23,346 bases of DNA from an uncultured Lachnospiraceae bacterium (GTDB taxonomy: Bacteria; Bacillota; Clostridia; Lachnospirales; Lachnospiraceae): the NCBI GenBank assembly GCA_910585765.1, contig CAJUES010000050.1:1-23346 (forward strand). The letters are read 5' to 3'. The notes beneath the pieces were generated by a model. That model ran no database searches, was not told where the DNA came from, and saw only the letters and a program-made list of their open reading frames with translations. Numbering within the stretch: position 1 is the first letter of the stretch; every line of letters starts with the position of its first letter. The position numbers and the translations under genes were made by a program. Shown in pieces: positions 1 through 7,161 of the stretch.

Positions 1-29
1 TCTTTCCCTACACGACGCTCTTCCGATCT
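1..29. other. Illumina TruSeq adapter remnant (not genomic)
   Basis: The first 29 bases match the 3' part of the Illumina TruSeq/P5 read-1 adapter, including the CTACACGACGCTC core and the terminal CTTCCGATCT. This is untrimmed sequencing adapter at a contig end. Any reading frame running into it, such as the one ending in RSDRKSVV, has an artificial C-terminus. Confidence 0.97.
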
Positions 30-247
30 GAACGGTTTTCACCCCTGAGCACCACCTCTGCCGCGGAAGTACTGCAGGCGTATATTTTGTAGACATTCTT
101 TGGCGTGATGACACGGACCAGATCCCCGAGAACTTCCCTGATCATCATGTCCGTACTGTCGTCCGGTGTCTTCGCGCCATATCCCAGGTATCTGTAGATC
201 TCCCTCATATTGACTCTTTTTCTGATGTCCTCATTCCTTATTTCCAT
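30..247 (-). CDS. Vitamin B12-dependent methionine synthase activation domain-like protein (N-terminal fragment)
   Basis: About 72 codons are visible before the gene runs off the contig into adapter. The start codon is the ATG at 245-247, chosen because a GGAG Shine-Dalgarno lies 8 bases upstream; a frame extending to 370 would need a TTG start inside the neighbouring gene. The segment MREIYRYLGY, a helical stretch and then ITPKNVYKIY resemble the N-terminus of the small clostridial proteins annotated as methionine synthase activation domain, which are thought to help reactivate cobalamin-dependent MetH. That assignment rests on my recall of the family pattern. The AdoMet-binding core would lie in the missing part. 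It follows the Cys-rich gene at 312-572 on the same strand. Confidence 0.6.
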
Positions 248-311
248 GTCACATACTCCGTTCATGCAGTCATAAGCGCGCAGCAGTGCCGCGCGCTCAG
301 CCGATCTAAGA

Positions 312-572
312 CTATTTCTGGTCTTCCTTCTCCTCGCAGCCGCAGGTGTTATTGTCCCCAAAACCGGCAAAACCGCGCGGCTGTATCATCTCGTTGCCAC
401 AGCCGCACCCGTTGTTTGACGGCGGACAGGGCGGAACGACCGGTGTCGGAAATACGGGATCGCAGCACGAATCCTTGTCGCGGTCACGATCACATGTACA
501 CATGCAATTGTTCCGGTTGCCACCGTTCCCGCAGAAACACCACAGTAAAATAATCCAAAACCAACAATTCAT
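312..572 (-). CDS. Small cysteine-rich protein with hydrophobic N-terminus
   Basis: An 86-residue protein that I cannot assign to a characterised family. It begins with a short hydrophobic stretch (MNCWFWIILLWCFC) that could anchor it in the membrane. A low-complexity tail follows, rich in Cys, Asn, Gly and Asp, with a proline-rich patch (about residues 41-51) and GCGCG and CGCEE motifs. Eleven cysteines suggest metal binding or disulfide cross-linking, but no defined metal site is visible. The reading frame is supported by a strong GAGGAG ribosome binding site 8 bases before the ATG. That site lies in the 3' arm of the hairpin at 580-627. Similar short Cys/Gly/Asn-rich proteins are common in Lachnospiraceae annotations. 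Confidence 0.65.
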   Translation of the reverse strand: MNCWFWIILLWCFCGNGGNRNNCMCTCDRDRDKDSCCDPVFPTPVVPPCPPSNNGCGCGNEMIQPRGFAGFGDNNTCGCEEKEDQK

Positions 573-579
573 AAAAACA

Positions 580-627
580 ACTCCTCATGCATCAAGCACT
601 TTTTCTAATACTTAATATATGAGGAGT
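580..627 (-). promoter_or_regulatory. Hairpin burying the ribosome binding site of the Cys-rich gene; possible terminator
   Basis: A perfect 9-bp inverted repeat (ACTCCTCAT at 580-588 and ATGAGGAGT at 619-627) encloses a second stem of about 8 pairs with G-U wobbles. Read on the minus strand, the 3' arm contains the GAGGAG Shine-Dalgarno of the gene at 312-572 and is followed by TGTTTTT. It begins 12 bases after the stop of the DUF5662 gene. It could end the upstream operon, block translation from read-through RNA, or do both. Confidence 0.6.
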
Positions 628-638
628 ATCTATTTCGG

Positions 639-1211
639 TTACTTGTATCTCTTTTTTATTATTCCAAGACGCTGCCTTTTTATGTTTGGAATGATCTTTT
701 TTCGGATATAGCGCATCGTGTACGCTTCACCGTGATCCGCCAGCATATGAAGGAGCTTTTCGAGTTTCCGCCTCGTCTCCGGGTGGATGAAATTCTCAGA
801 ATTTCCACCGAGATAATATGTTAACGGCATATCATCCGTGTATTTGTCCTTGTTGTAATTTTTGGAGGCAGCGATCCGGTCGAGAAACATCTCCACGATA
901 TATTTGTCCGGCATCTTCGCCGGAATGATCCCGTCGCCCGCGTGGGCGCTGTAGTCCATCCAGTATTCATAATGGTGTTTGTTCCGCCCCTTGTGATGCA
1001 GCCATGCCGACGAGAATCCGTTCGCTTTGCGCTCCGCATTGTTGGGACTCTGTGTACCCTGATAATACCGCGCCCCGACAAGGAACTCGCTCGGCATATA
1101 CTTGGAGAGGTCGTGCAGCAGTCCCTGCCAGTACAGTCCGACAGCAAAGCAGCCTTTCATCACCATAAGCTTATGATGTGTAATTGTCTTGAAGTGTTGC
1201 CATATCTGCAC
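639..1211 (-). CDS. DUF5662 family protein
   Basis: A 190-residue protein that I recognise as DUF5662, a family of unknown function found in Firmicutes and phages. Visible features are LLHDLSKYMPSEF (His33, Asp34), an earlier His pair (about 12-13) and the histidine-rich stretch LHHKGRNKHHYEYW (about 71-84). This arrangement recalls HD-domain metal-dependent phosphohydrolases, but that similarity is my inference. The start is GTG, with GAGG 9 bases upstream; that GAGG abuts the TAA stop of the GH13-like gene, leaving a gap of only 6 bases. It is therefore the last gene of the operon that starts with the Sir2-like gene. No signal peptide or membrane segment is seen. Confidence 0.8.
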   Translation of the reverse strand: MQIWQHFKTITHHKLMVMKGCFAVGLYWQGLLHDLSKYMPSEFLVGARYYQGTQSPNNAERKANGFSSAWLHHKGRNKHHYEYWMDYSAHAGDGIIPAKMPDKYIVEMFLDRIAASKNYNKDKYTDDMPLTYYLGGNSENFIHPETRRKLEKLLHMLADHGEAYTMRYIRKKIIPNIKRQRLGIIKKRYK

Positions 1212-1217
1212 CGCTGA

Positions 1218-3179
1218 TTACCTCTTTCGACCCCTTCTATTCTTGATATCTGCAGCACCTGTCGCAGATGCTCCAGTCTTTTGTTTGATTTCCGCATCCG
1301 TCAGCTTGCGCCCCGTCAGGATAGAGACGCTTCTCGGCGCGATATCAACATATTCCATGTGCTTCTCCTCGTCATACACGACCGTGCTCTCCTCTGTGCA
1401 AAGCAGGGTGTTCCACTGATGTTTTGCGATGGACGGCAGCGCAAAGCGGTGTGAATTCCAGTGCATGTTATAGGCGATGTAGATATGATCACCCTCACCC
1501 TCGTCGTTTCGTCCGCAATACATGATACCGATGTGTCTGTTGTAGTTCTCCAGCTGGACCTTCCACGCCTCCTCGCCGTGATAGGAGAGGTCGGGATAGC
1601 CATAGCCGTACCGGTCGAGCGTCGTGAGGCTGTCATCCAGATGGAGTATGCTATGACGTTTTCTGAAAGCGATCAGATCCCGCACATATGTGTACAGCTC
1701 CTGGTTTCTGTCAAGTTCCCGCCAGTCGACCCACCCAGTCTCATTGTCCTGGCAGTAACAGTTGTTATTGCCGTACTGGCTGTTTCCAAACTCGTCCCCG
1801 GCAAACAGAAGCGGCGTGCCCTGCGCAGTGAACAGAAAGCTGAGCGCGTTCTTCATCTGCTTGATCCGAAGCCTTTTGATCGTCTTCTTGCGCGACGGCC
1901 CCTCCACACCGCAGTTCCAGCTAAAATTGTAATTGGTCCCGTCCGTGTTGTTCTCACCGTTTGCCTCGTTGTGCTTCTGATCGTAGGACACCAGATCTTT
2001 CAGTGTAAATCCGTAATAATTGGTCATATAATTGACAATTCCGCATCTCGCATCCGTATTTTTCATGTGATAGCGGAAATTTTTGAGTGTGTCCTGATCA
2101 CCTTTGAGATACTTGCGCATGTCATACATGTACGAATCCCTGTAATAGCCCAGCACTTTCCTGGCAGGCTGCATTCCGTTCGGATAGATCTCGTGCAGGT
2201 AAAAATCCTCGCACATGATCTTGGTGTTTGCCAGGAGCGGCTCTGTGGCGATCAGCGTCATCGGCAGCCTGCTGCCCTTGAGATGAACACCGTCGATCTG
2301 ATATTCCAGGACCCAGTGCTTGATGATCTCGAGAATATATCCCTGTTTCACAGAGTCCGGAAAATAAAACTGCATGATGACTTCAATGCCGTTCCGATGG
2401 AGGCTGCGCACCATGCGGCGGAACTCCTCGCAGGGATCACTGCCCGCAGCGTAGGACGCCTTCGGCGCAAAATAAAATGCCTCCTTATATCCCCAGCAAT
2501 TCAGCCGCCTGGCTCTCGGCGGTTCCGCATCCTGCCCGTCATCGGAAGGAAGCCGTTCATCGATATGGTTCACCTGATACTCGATCTGTGCCTTGGCATT
2601 GGCATCTGTGCTGTCCCATTCACACTCCTCGTACTCGTAGGCGGGCATCAGCTCGATCGAATTGACACCGAGTTCTCTCAGATACGGGATCTTCTCCATC
2701 AGTCCCTCAAAGGTTCCCTTTTTCTTTACTTTTGAGGACGTGTGCCTGGTAAAACTCCTGACGTTGAGGCAGTACATCACACTGTCGTGGTAAGGGATAT
2801 GTAACGGTGCTGTCTCCATCCAGTCAAATGTGCCGTGATCAAATCCGCCTCTCAGCAGAGGGCGTACAAACTCGCCCGACCGCCATTTTTCATTTCCGAC
2901 GATCTTTTTGGCATAGGGATCTACGAAAACTTTATCTCCAATAAAAAAATTATACTCACAATCACAGGCGTTGATTCCCTCGATCAGAGCACAGCAAATA
3001 TTTCCGATCCTGTGCTTCTGGTCGAACAGAACCCGCTCCCTTTGCTCGACCCCTTTTCGATAGAAAATGATCCCACACTCTCTGTCTGAACCATTTACCA
3101 TGGAAAAATTGATGCCAGCCCCCCTGACAGAGGCACCTAAAGGATATGGTTGTCCAATATTAATTTTTATCTTTTTCAT
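1218..3179 (-). CDS. GlgX/isoamylase-like GH13 protein with destroyed active site (pseudoenzyme)
   Basis: A 653-residue protein with the layout of a bacterial glycogen/isoamylase debranching enzyme: an N-terminal CBM48-like domain (about 8-100), a GH13 barrel (about 130-480) and a C-terminal beta domain. Debranching signatures are clear, such as HNEANGENN with NFSWNCGVEG (about 403-427) and TPLLFAGDEFG with NNNCYCQDNE (about 455-480). The catalytic regions are altered. Region I reads FYFPDS instead of D-x-x-x-N-H. Region II reads GVHLKGS (297-303), with Lys301 where the Asp nucleophile belongs. Region IV reads NYYGF, with Tyr-Tyr replacing His-Asp (388-389). Only the general-acid Glu324 seems kept. 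The frame is intact and begins with ATG behind GAGG. It is probably inactive as a hydrolase and may still bind alpha-glucan. It is the middle gene of the operon, 27 bases after the Sir2-like gene. Confidence 0.85.
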   Translation of the reverse strand: MKKIKINIGQPYPLGASVRGAGINFSMVNGSDRECGIIFYRKGVEQRERVLFDQKHRIGNICCALIEGINACDCEYNFFIGDKVFVDPYAKKIVGNEKWRSGEFVRPLLRGGFDHGTFDWMETAPLHIPYHDSVMYCLNVRSFTRHTSSKVKKKGTFEGLMEKIPYLRELGVNSIELMPAYEYEECEWDSTDANAKAQIEYQVNHIDERLPSDDGQDAEPPRARRLNCWGYKEAFYFAPKASYAAGSDPCEEFRRMVRSLHRNGIEVIMQFYFPDSVKQGYILEIIKHWVLEYQIDGVHLKGSRLPMTLIATEPLLANTKIMCEDFYLHEIYPNGMQPARKVLGYYRDSYMYDMRKYLKGDQDTLKNFRYHMKNTDARCGIVNYMTNYYGFTLKDLVSYDQKHNEANGENNTDGTNYNFSWNCGVEGPSRKKTIKRLRIKQMKNALSFLFTAQGTPLLFAGDEFGNSQYGNNNCYCQDNETGWVDWRELDRNQELYTYVRDLIAFRKRHSILHLDDSLTTLDRYGYGYPDLSYHGEEAWKVQLENYNRHIGIMYCGRNDEGEGDHIYIAYNMHWNSHRFALPSIAKHQWNTLLCTEESTVVYDEEKHMEYVDIAPRSVSILTGRKLTDAEIKQKTGASATGAADIKNRRGRKR

Positions 3180-3206
3180 ATAACCTCACTGTTTTGCTGT
3201 TTGTAT

Positions 3207-3953
3207 TTAATTGATAATAAGAGGTAAAAATTCACAAATATCATCTCTGATAATAAAATCAACCTTGCCGTTACACTCAAATTCATTTTTTGAAAAAAGC
3301 ACCTTGAGCTGTTCGCGCTCCAAAGCCGTGGTGTACTCGAGTCTGTCATTGTACATATTTTTTCCGAGGATCAACAATATGTCTGCCCCGTCACACGCTA
3401 TCGCCGCCTGCGTCATGAGCTCTGAATCCACCCGCTCCCCGAGCAGGCGTATTCCTGGCCTGATCGCCATTTTGCAGTGATCGCACTGCGGGATCCCCTT
3501 TGCGTTTGCAATATACTGGATATCAAAAGCTTTGTCGCAGTGCGGACACTGGTTTATCTTAATGTTTCCATTCAGGTCTATCACATTTTTCAGATGGACA
3601 TTCTGCGGGATCCCGTGAAAATTCTGACAGATCACCGCGGACAGTTTCCCCTGATCCTGCAGTTTGAGCAGCGCATCGTATGCCGCCGTGGAATGCATCT
3701 CCATACCAAGGATCTCTTTTTTGTAGAACCGATAAAATTTTTCTACCTTAGCGTTGAAAAAGCTAGTCGAGAGCATGTCCTCCGGGCTGAAACCGTACTC
3801 TTCCTCGACGCGGTAATTCTCATCATTGCAGTCGAGGTCGTACCCGCCGCCCTCCACAATCATCTCAATGCCCAATACCGCCACAATATTGCGGGAATCT
3901 TTGATTTTTCTCTTTAAATAATTGACTACTCTGCTATCTGTTCTGATCTCCAT
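3207..3953 (-). CDS. Sir2-like protein lacking sirtuin catalytic residues
   Basis: A 248-residue protein with the sirtuin order of elements: a Rossmann-type N-terminus (about 20-40), FSPEDMLS and FYRFY segments, QNFHGI (110-115), DLNGN (126-130), a four-Cys zinc site (CPHC 136-139, CDHC 157-160), then IRPGIRLLGE and LLILGKNM. Active sirtuins have GAGIS, DFR, QNID and HG; here these read GIEMI, no DFR, QNFH and NG, with Asn128 in place of the catalytic His. NAD-dependent deacylation is therefore unlikely, while the fold and zinc ribbon look preserved. The ATG at 3951-3953 is chosen because GAGG lies 7 bases upstream; a longer frame would use TTG at 3992. It is the first gene of a three-gene operon and has its own promoter at 4030-4059. 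Confidence 0.8.
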   Translation of the reverse strand: MEIRTDSRVVNYLKRKIKDSRNIVAVLGIEMIVEGGGYDLDCNDENYRVEEEYGFSPEDMLSTSFFNAKVEKFYRFYKKEILGMEMHSTAAYDALLKLQDQGKLSAVICQNFHGIPQNVHLKNVIDLNGNIKINQCPHCDKAFDIQYIANAKGIPQCDHCKMAIRPGIRLLGERVDSELMTQAAIACDGADILLILGKNMYNDRLEYTTALEREQLKVLFSKNEFECNGKVDFIIRDDICEFLPLIIN

Positions 3954-4029
3954 CCCAGTACCTCGGTTCGCTGTGATATGTGATATATCCAAACAAATAT
4001 ATCTGTATTATCCAGTACTTTATATAGTA

Positions 4030-4059
4030 ATAATACTCGCTTTGTATACTCTGTGTCAA
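4030..4059 (-). promoter_or_regulatory. Sigma-A promoter of the Sir2-like operon
   Basis: On the minus strand a perfect -35 box TTGACA (4054-4059) is followed after 18 bases by TATTAT (4030-4035). It lies about 75 bases upstream of the Sir2-like start. The palindrome at 4065-4090 ends six bases from the -35 box. Confidence 0.7.
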
Positions 4060-4064
4060 GTAAT

Positions 4065-4090
4065 TCACAATTTATTGATATAAATTGTGA
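4065..4090. promoter_or_regulatory. Perfect 11-bp-arm palindrome, candidate operator
   Basis: TCACAATTTAT, spacer TGAT, ATAAATTGTGA: both arms match perfectly. It lies between the two divergent promoters, upstream of both -35 boxes, and is not followed by a T-run in either direction. This favours a protein-binding site over a terminator. The regulator is unknown. Confidence 0.55.
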
Positions 4091-4101
4091 CGATATTTTT
4101 T

Positions 4102-4113
4102 ATGAAATTTCAT
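4102..4113. promoter_or_regulatory. Second short palindrome ATGAAATTTCAT
   Basis: A perfect 12-base palindrome 12 bases upstream of the plus-strand -35 box at 4126. It could be a further regulator site, or chance in AT-rich DNA. Confidence 0.3.
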
Positions 4114-4125
4114 AATTTTCTTGAT

Positions 4126-4154
4126 TTGTTCATACAACTTGAGTAAGATATAAG
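4126..4154 (+). promoter_or_regulatory. Sigma-A promoter for the DUF1292-DUF2225 genes
   Basis: TTGTTC (4126-4131), 17 bases, TATAAG (4149-4154). The predicted transcript would start near 4161, about 48 bases before the DUF1292 start codon. Confidence 0.55.
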
Positions 4155-4208
4155 TATTGGCAGCCGAAGAACTGCATATTAATCATGAAAGGTTTGGTGT
4201 ACTGATCT

Positions 4209-4541
4209 ATGACAGACAAAAATACAAATGGTTATGATGACGAGGAGATGACCGTCGAGCTGGAGCTGGATGACGGACGAAGCGTCACCTGCGCGATCAT
4301 CACGATCCTGACGGTTGATAAGAAGGATTACATCGCACTTCTGCCGCTTGACGAGAACGGAAACAACGACGATGGCGAAGTATGGTTTTATCAATATGAA
4401 GAAAACGAAGATGATCCAGACGAGGAACCCAGATTAACCTATATTGATGACGACGAGGAATACGAAAATGTCGCGGATGCCTTTGACGAGTATCTTGACA
4501 ATGTTGAGTTTGACGAAATCATCGATAATCAAAACGAATAA
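4209..4541 (+). CDS. DUF1292 family acidic protein
   Basis: A 110-residue, strongly acidic protein of the DUF1292 family, which is widespread in Firmicutes and has no known biochemical role. Visible hallmarks are YIALLPLDE (about 38-46), GEVWFYQYEE (about 56-65) and a C-terminal DDDEEYENVADAFDEYLD stretch (about 79-96). No signal peptide, membrane segment or metal motif is seen. The ATG follows a modest GGTG/GAAAGG region. The DUF2225 gene starts 21 bases downstream on the same strand, so the two are probably co-transcribed from the promoter at 4126-4154. In other Firmicutes DUF1292 genes often sit near RuvX/MTA-type genes; that context is absent here. Confidence 0.85.
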   Translation: MTDKNTNGYDDEEMTVELELDDGRSVTCAIITILTVDKKDYIALLPLDENGNNDDGEVWFYQYEENEDDPDEEPRLTYIDDDEEYENVADAFDEYLDNVEFDEIIDNQNE

Positions 4542-4562
4542 CAAACCCGGAGGGAGAACAAA

Positions 4563-5303
4563 ATGGAAACAAACGAAAAAACATTGCTTATAGACAAGCG
4601 GTATACCTGCCCGGTCTGTGATAAACAGATGCGCGCCAAGGCAGTGAAGTCCAACTCTGCGCGCTTTGTCAACACAATGGGCGATCTCAGACCCGTATAC
4701 AGCAACATCAATGTCACGAAATATGATGCTGTATGCTGTCCGAACTGTGGTTATGCCGCCCTTACCCAGAATTTCAGCAACATCACACTGACCCAGAAAA
4801 AGATCATCCAGGAAAAGATACAGACCAATTACAAATCCCACGAGGAAACGGAATGTGATTTCTACACGACCGAGGTAGCGATCAGCCGCATGAAGATGGC
4901 ATTGCTGTGCACGATCACCAAGGAAGCAAAGGAGAGCGAGATCGGCAATGTATGCCTCAAAATAAGCTGGCTGTATCAGGCACTGGCTGACGAGATCCCG
5001 GAGGATGCCCCCGACGCAGACGCCAAAAAGACGCTCTATCTCAAGGAGGCTCATAATGCCTCGATGAAGTCCTACGAACATTTGACAGCTGCCCGCATGC
5101 ATGAGAACTACCCGATCGCCGGGATGAACGAGACTACTCTCGATTATCTGCTCGCCTATTTCGCGTACAAAAAGGGCGAGTACCAGACTGCGATGCAGTT
5201 TTTATCCGGCGTCGTATCGAACCGGAGCACCAGCCCGCGTCTGAAAGACAAAGCCCTGGACCTGAAAGATATGATCTCCCAGTCTAAAGAGCAGGAGTCA
5301 TAA
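4563..5303 (+). CDS. DUF2225 family zinc-site protein
   Basis: A 246-residue protein of the DUF2225 family. The N-terminal part carries two Cys pairs, CPVC (16-19) and CCPNC (58-62), which probably bind one zinc ion. The remainder looks helical and TPR-like (about 95-240), with alternating aromatic and alanine-rich helices such as ISWLYQALADEIPED and LDYLLAYFAYKKGEY, suggesting a scaffold or adaptor. Its molecular function is unknown. The start is an ATG behind GGAGGG, a good ribosome binding site. The last 20 bases overlap the end of the convergent helicase gene, and a rho-independent terminator lies just past the stop at 5324-5348. Confidence 0.85.
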   Translation: METNEKTLLIDKRYTCPVCDKQMRAKAVKSNSARFVNTMGDLRPVYSNINVTKYDAVCCPNCGYAALTQNFSNITLTQKKIIQEKIQTNYKSHEETECDFYTTEVAISRMKMALLCTITKEAKESEIGNVCLKISWLYQALADEIPEDAPDADAKKTLYLKEAHNASMKSYEHLTAARMHENYPIAGMNETTLDYLLAYFAYKKGEYQTAMQFLSGVVSNRSTSPRLKDKALDLKDMISQSKEQES

Positions 5304-7161
5304 TCTCATCAAGAAAACGGGAAGGCAGGAGGTTTCCTGCCTCTTTTTCCTGCACATAGAAAATGAACAGATATTCCCGGGCACGCGTCATCGCCACATA
5401 GAACATCCTGCGCTCCTCCTCCAGTTCGCTGTCCGTAACCGCCTTTTTGTGCGGGATCACACCCTCATTCACATCGGGGAGTACCACGACCTTCCACTCC
5501 AGTCCCTTGGAAGCGTGCATAGTCACCATGCTCACCGCATCGGTATCCGCCTGCTTCTGTCTGCGCTCCCGCTGCTGGATCTCCTGCATTACAGTATCAT
5601 AATTTTCTATCTGTTCCAGCCACGCTGGGATTGTCTCAAAATCTTTTGCCAACTGCATCAGCTCGTCGAGTTCCTCAAAGTCCTTTGCCGCATCCCTGCC
5701 CTGTTCTGCCGCCTGCTTTTTCAGGAAGGTCTCATAGCCTACGCCCTTGCGTATGAAATTGACTGCCGAAAAGGGATTCAGGTTTTTGATAAAATGCAGA
5801 TTGTCGTAGAGATCGATGATATTCTGTATTACATACCCGGCTGACCGGTTGTTGTCGATCAGCTCCCGCATCCGAAAAGGGTTTCGCGGCACTGTGAGCC
5901 GCTTGATATACCGCACAGGTCTGTTCATGATTCTCAGGAAATCTTCCACACTGTCCTCGCTCATCGCGTACCTCATATACGCGATGATGTCCTTTGCCAC
6001 AGCGCTATCGTAGATATTTCTGGGTTTCTCCTTCATGCTAAAAGGGATCCCTTCCTTCAGCAGTCTGTCCGCCGTGTACACCGTGTGGTTGTTGGTGCGG
6101 TACAGGATCGCGATATCACTGTATCTGGCTCCGGGCTGGGTCATGTACTGGCGGATCAGCTGTGCGATATTCTCCGCCTGTTTCAGCTTGGACTGGAACG
6201 AGTAGATCTTCACGCCGCCGAGCTGTTCATTCTGTGCCCTGACGTTCTTGTCAAACCGTGTCAGATTGTGCCTGATCAGTTTGTCAGCCACATCGACGAT
6301 ATCGCGCCTGCTCCTGTAGTTGACATCCAGCAGCACCTGCAGGGCATCCGGGTAATCCGCTGAAAAATTCAGCATGATCTCCGGCCTCGAGCCGCGGAAA
6401 CCGTAGATCGCCTGGTCGTCATCCCCCACGATGAACAGATTGTCCTGCGGCTTTGCGAGCAGTCTCACCACCTCATACTGCAATGGGCATATGTCCTGGA
6501 ATTCATCTACCAGGATATATTGAAAGCGATCCTGCCACATTTTCAGTGTTTCCGGTCTGGACACCAGCAGGTCGCGGCACAAAAGCACCATATCGTCGAA
6601 ATCGATCAGCCTGCTGCGATTCATTTCCTGCTTGTACATCCGAAAAATATACTCAAATTCCGCCTGTGATACGGTGGTGCTCCTGATCTCCTGCGGTGTG
6701 ATCCCGTTGTTTTTTACAGTGCTGATCTCCGATAACAGTCCCTGCAGCATGTCACTGTTGTCGTCGAACCTGGACTCGGTTCTGATCTCATCCGGCATTT
6801 CACTGATGATCTGGGAAAGGAGCCTGTATTTGTCCCCCTCCCGTATGATATTCTGGGCTGTGAACTTGTATGTGCGCCTCAGTATCTGAAAAAAGACAGA
6901 ATGAAAGGTACCAAAATGAACCGGATCGTTCCTACCGTCATTCAGCCTCACAAAGCGCTCCTGCATCTCTGTCGCAGCTGCTTTGGTAAACGTGATGACA
7001 AGAATATTCTCCGGTTTGACGTGATGATGTTCGATCAGATATTTGATCCGCTGTGTGACGGTGAAAGTCTTCCCGGAGCCGGGACCTGCCAATACCAGCA
7101 TCGCTCCGGCTCCGTGGGTGATCGCCCTGTACTGTGCCTCATTTACATGTTGTTCAAGCAT
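5284..7161 (-). CDS. UvrD/PcrA-type ATP-dependent DNA helicase
   Basis: A 625-residue superfamily 1A helicase. The Walker A motif AGPGSGKT lies at 25-32, motif Ia (VITFTKAAATEM) near 55, the Walker B region ILVDEFQD near 215, motif III (VGDDDQAIYGFRG) near 245, motif V (MHASKGLEW) near 555 and motif VI (VAMTRAREYL) near 590. It should unwind DNA 3' to 5' in repair or in clearing stalled complexes. It is shorter than classical PcrA (about 720-750 residues), mostly because the C-terminal extension that binds RNA polymerase is absent; it may be a paralogue and not the essential PcrA. Its start overlaps the gltX stop by 8 bases, so it is translationally coupled to gltX. Its 3' end overlaps the DUF2225 gene and includes that gene's terminator. 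Confidence 0.9.
   Translation of the reverse strand: MLEQHVNEAQYRAITHGAGAMLVLAGPGSGKTFTVTQRIKYLIEHHHVKPENILVITFTKAAATEMQERFVRLNDGRNDPVHFGTFHSVFFQILRRTYKFTAQNIIREGDKYRLLSQIISEMPDEIRTESRFDDNSDMLQGLLSEISTVKNNGITPQEIRSTTVSQAEFEYIFRMYKQEMNRSRLIDFDDMVLLCRDLLVSRPETLKMWQDRFQYILVDEFQDICPLQYEVVRLLAKPQDNLFIVGDDDQAIYGFRGSRPEIMLNFSADYPDALQVLLDVNYRSRRDIVDVADKLIRHNLTRFDKNVRAQNEQLGGVKIYSFQSKLKQAENIAQLIRQYMTQPGARYSDIAILYRTNNHTVYTADRLLKEGIPFSMKEKPRNIYDSAVAKDIIAYMRYAMSEDSVEDFLRIMNRPVRYIKRLTVPRNPFRMRELIDNNRSAGYVIQNIIDLYDNLHFIKNLNPFSAVNFIRKGVGYETFLKKQAAEQGRDAAKDFEELDELMQLAKDFETIPAWLEQIENYDTVMQEIQQRERRQKQADTDAVSMVTMHASKGLEWKVVVLPDVNEGVIPHKKAVTDSELEEERRMFYVAMTRAREYLFIFYVQEKEAGNLLPSRFLDEIMTPAL
5324..5348 (+). terminator. 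Rho-independent terminator of the DUF1292-DUF2225 genes
   Basis: GGCAGGA, loop GGTT, TCCTGCC, then TCTTTTT. It lies 20 bases past the DUF2225 stop and entirely inside the C-terminal coding region of the convergent helicase gene. Confidence 0.75.

Noticed and set aside
8..370. 120-codon reading of the left-most gene starting at 370
   Set aside because: It needs a TTG start inside the Cys-rich gene and its last residues are translated adapter; the ATG at 247 with GGAG is a better start.
1461..2735. Long plus-strand open frame (424 codons) opposite the GH13-like gene
   Set aside because: It mirrors the codon structure of a clear GH13-family gene, has no recognisable domain and no good ribosome binding site; it is an antisense shadow.
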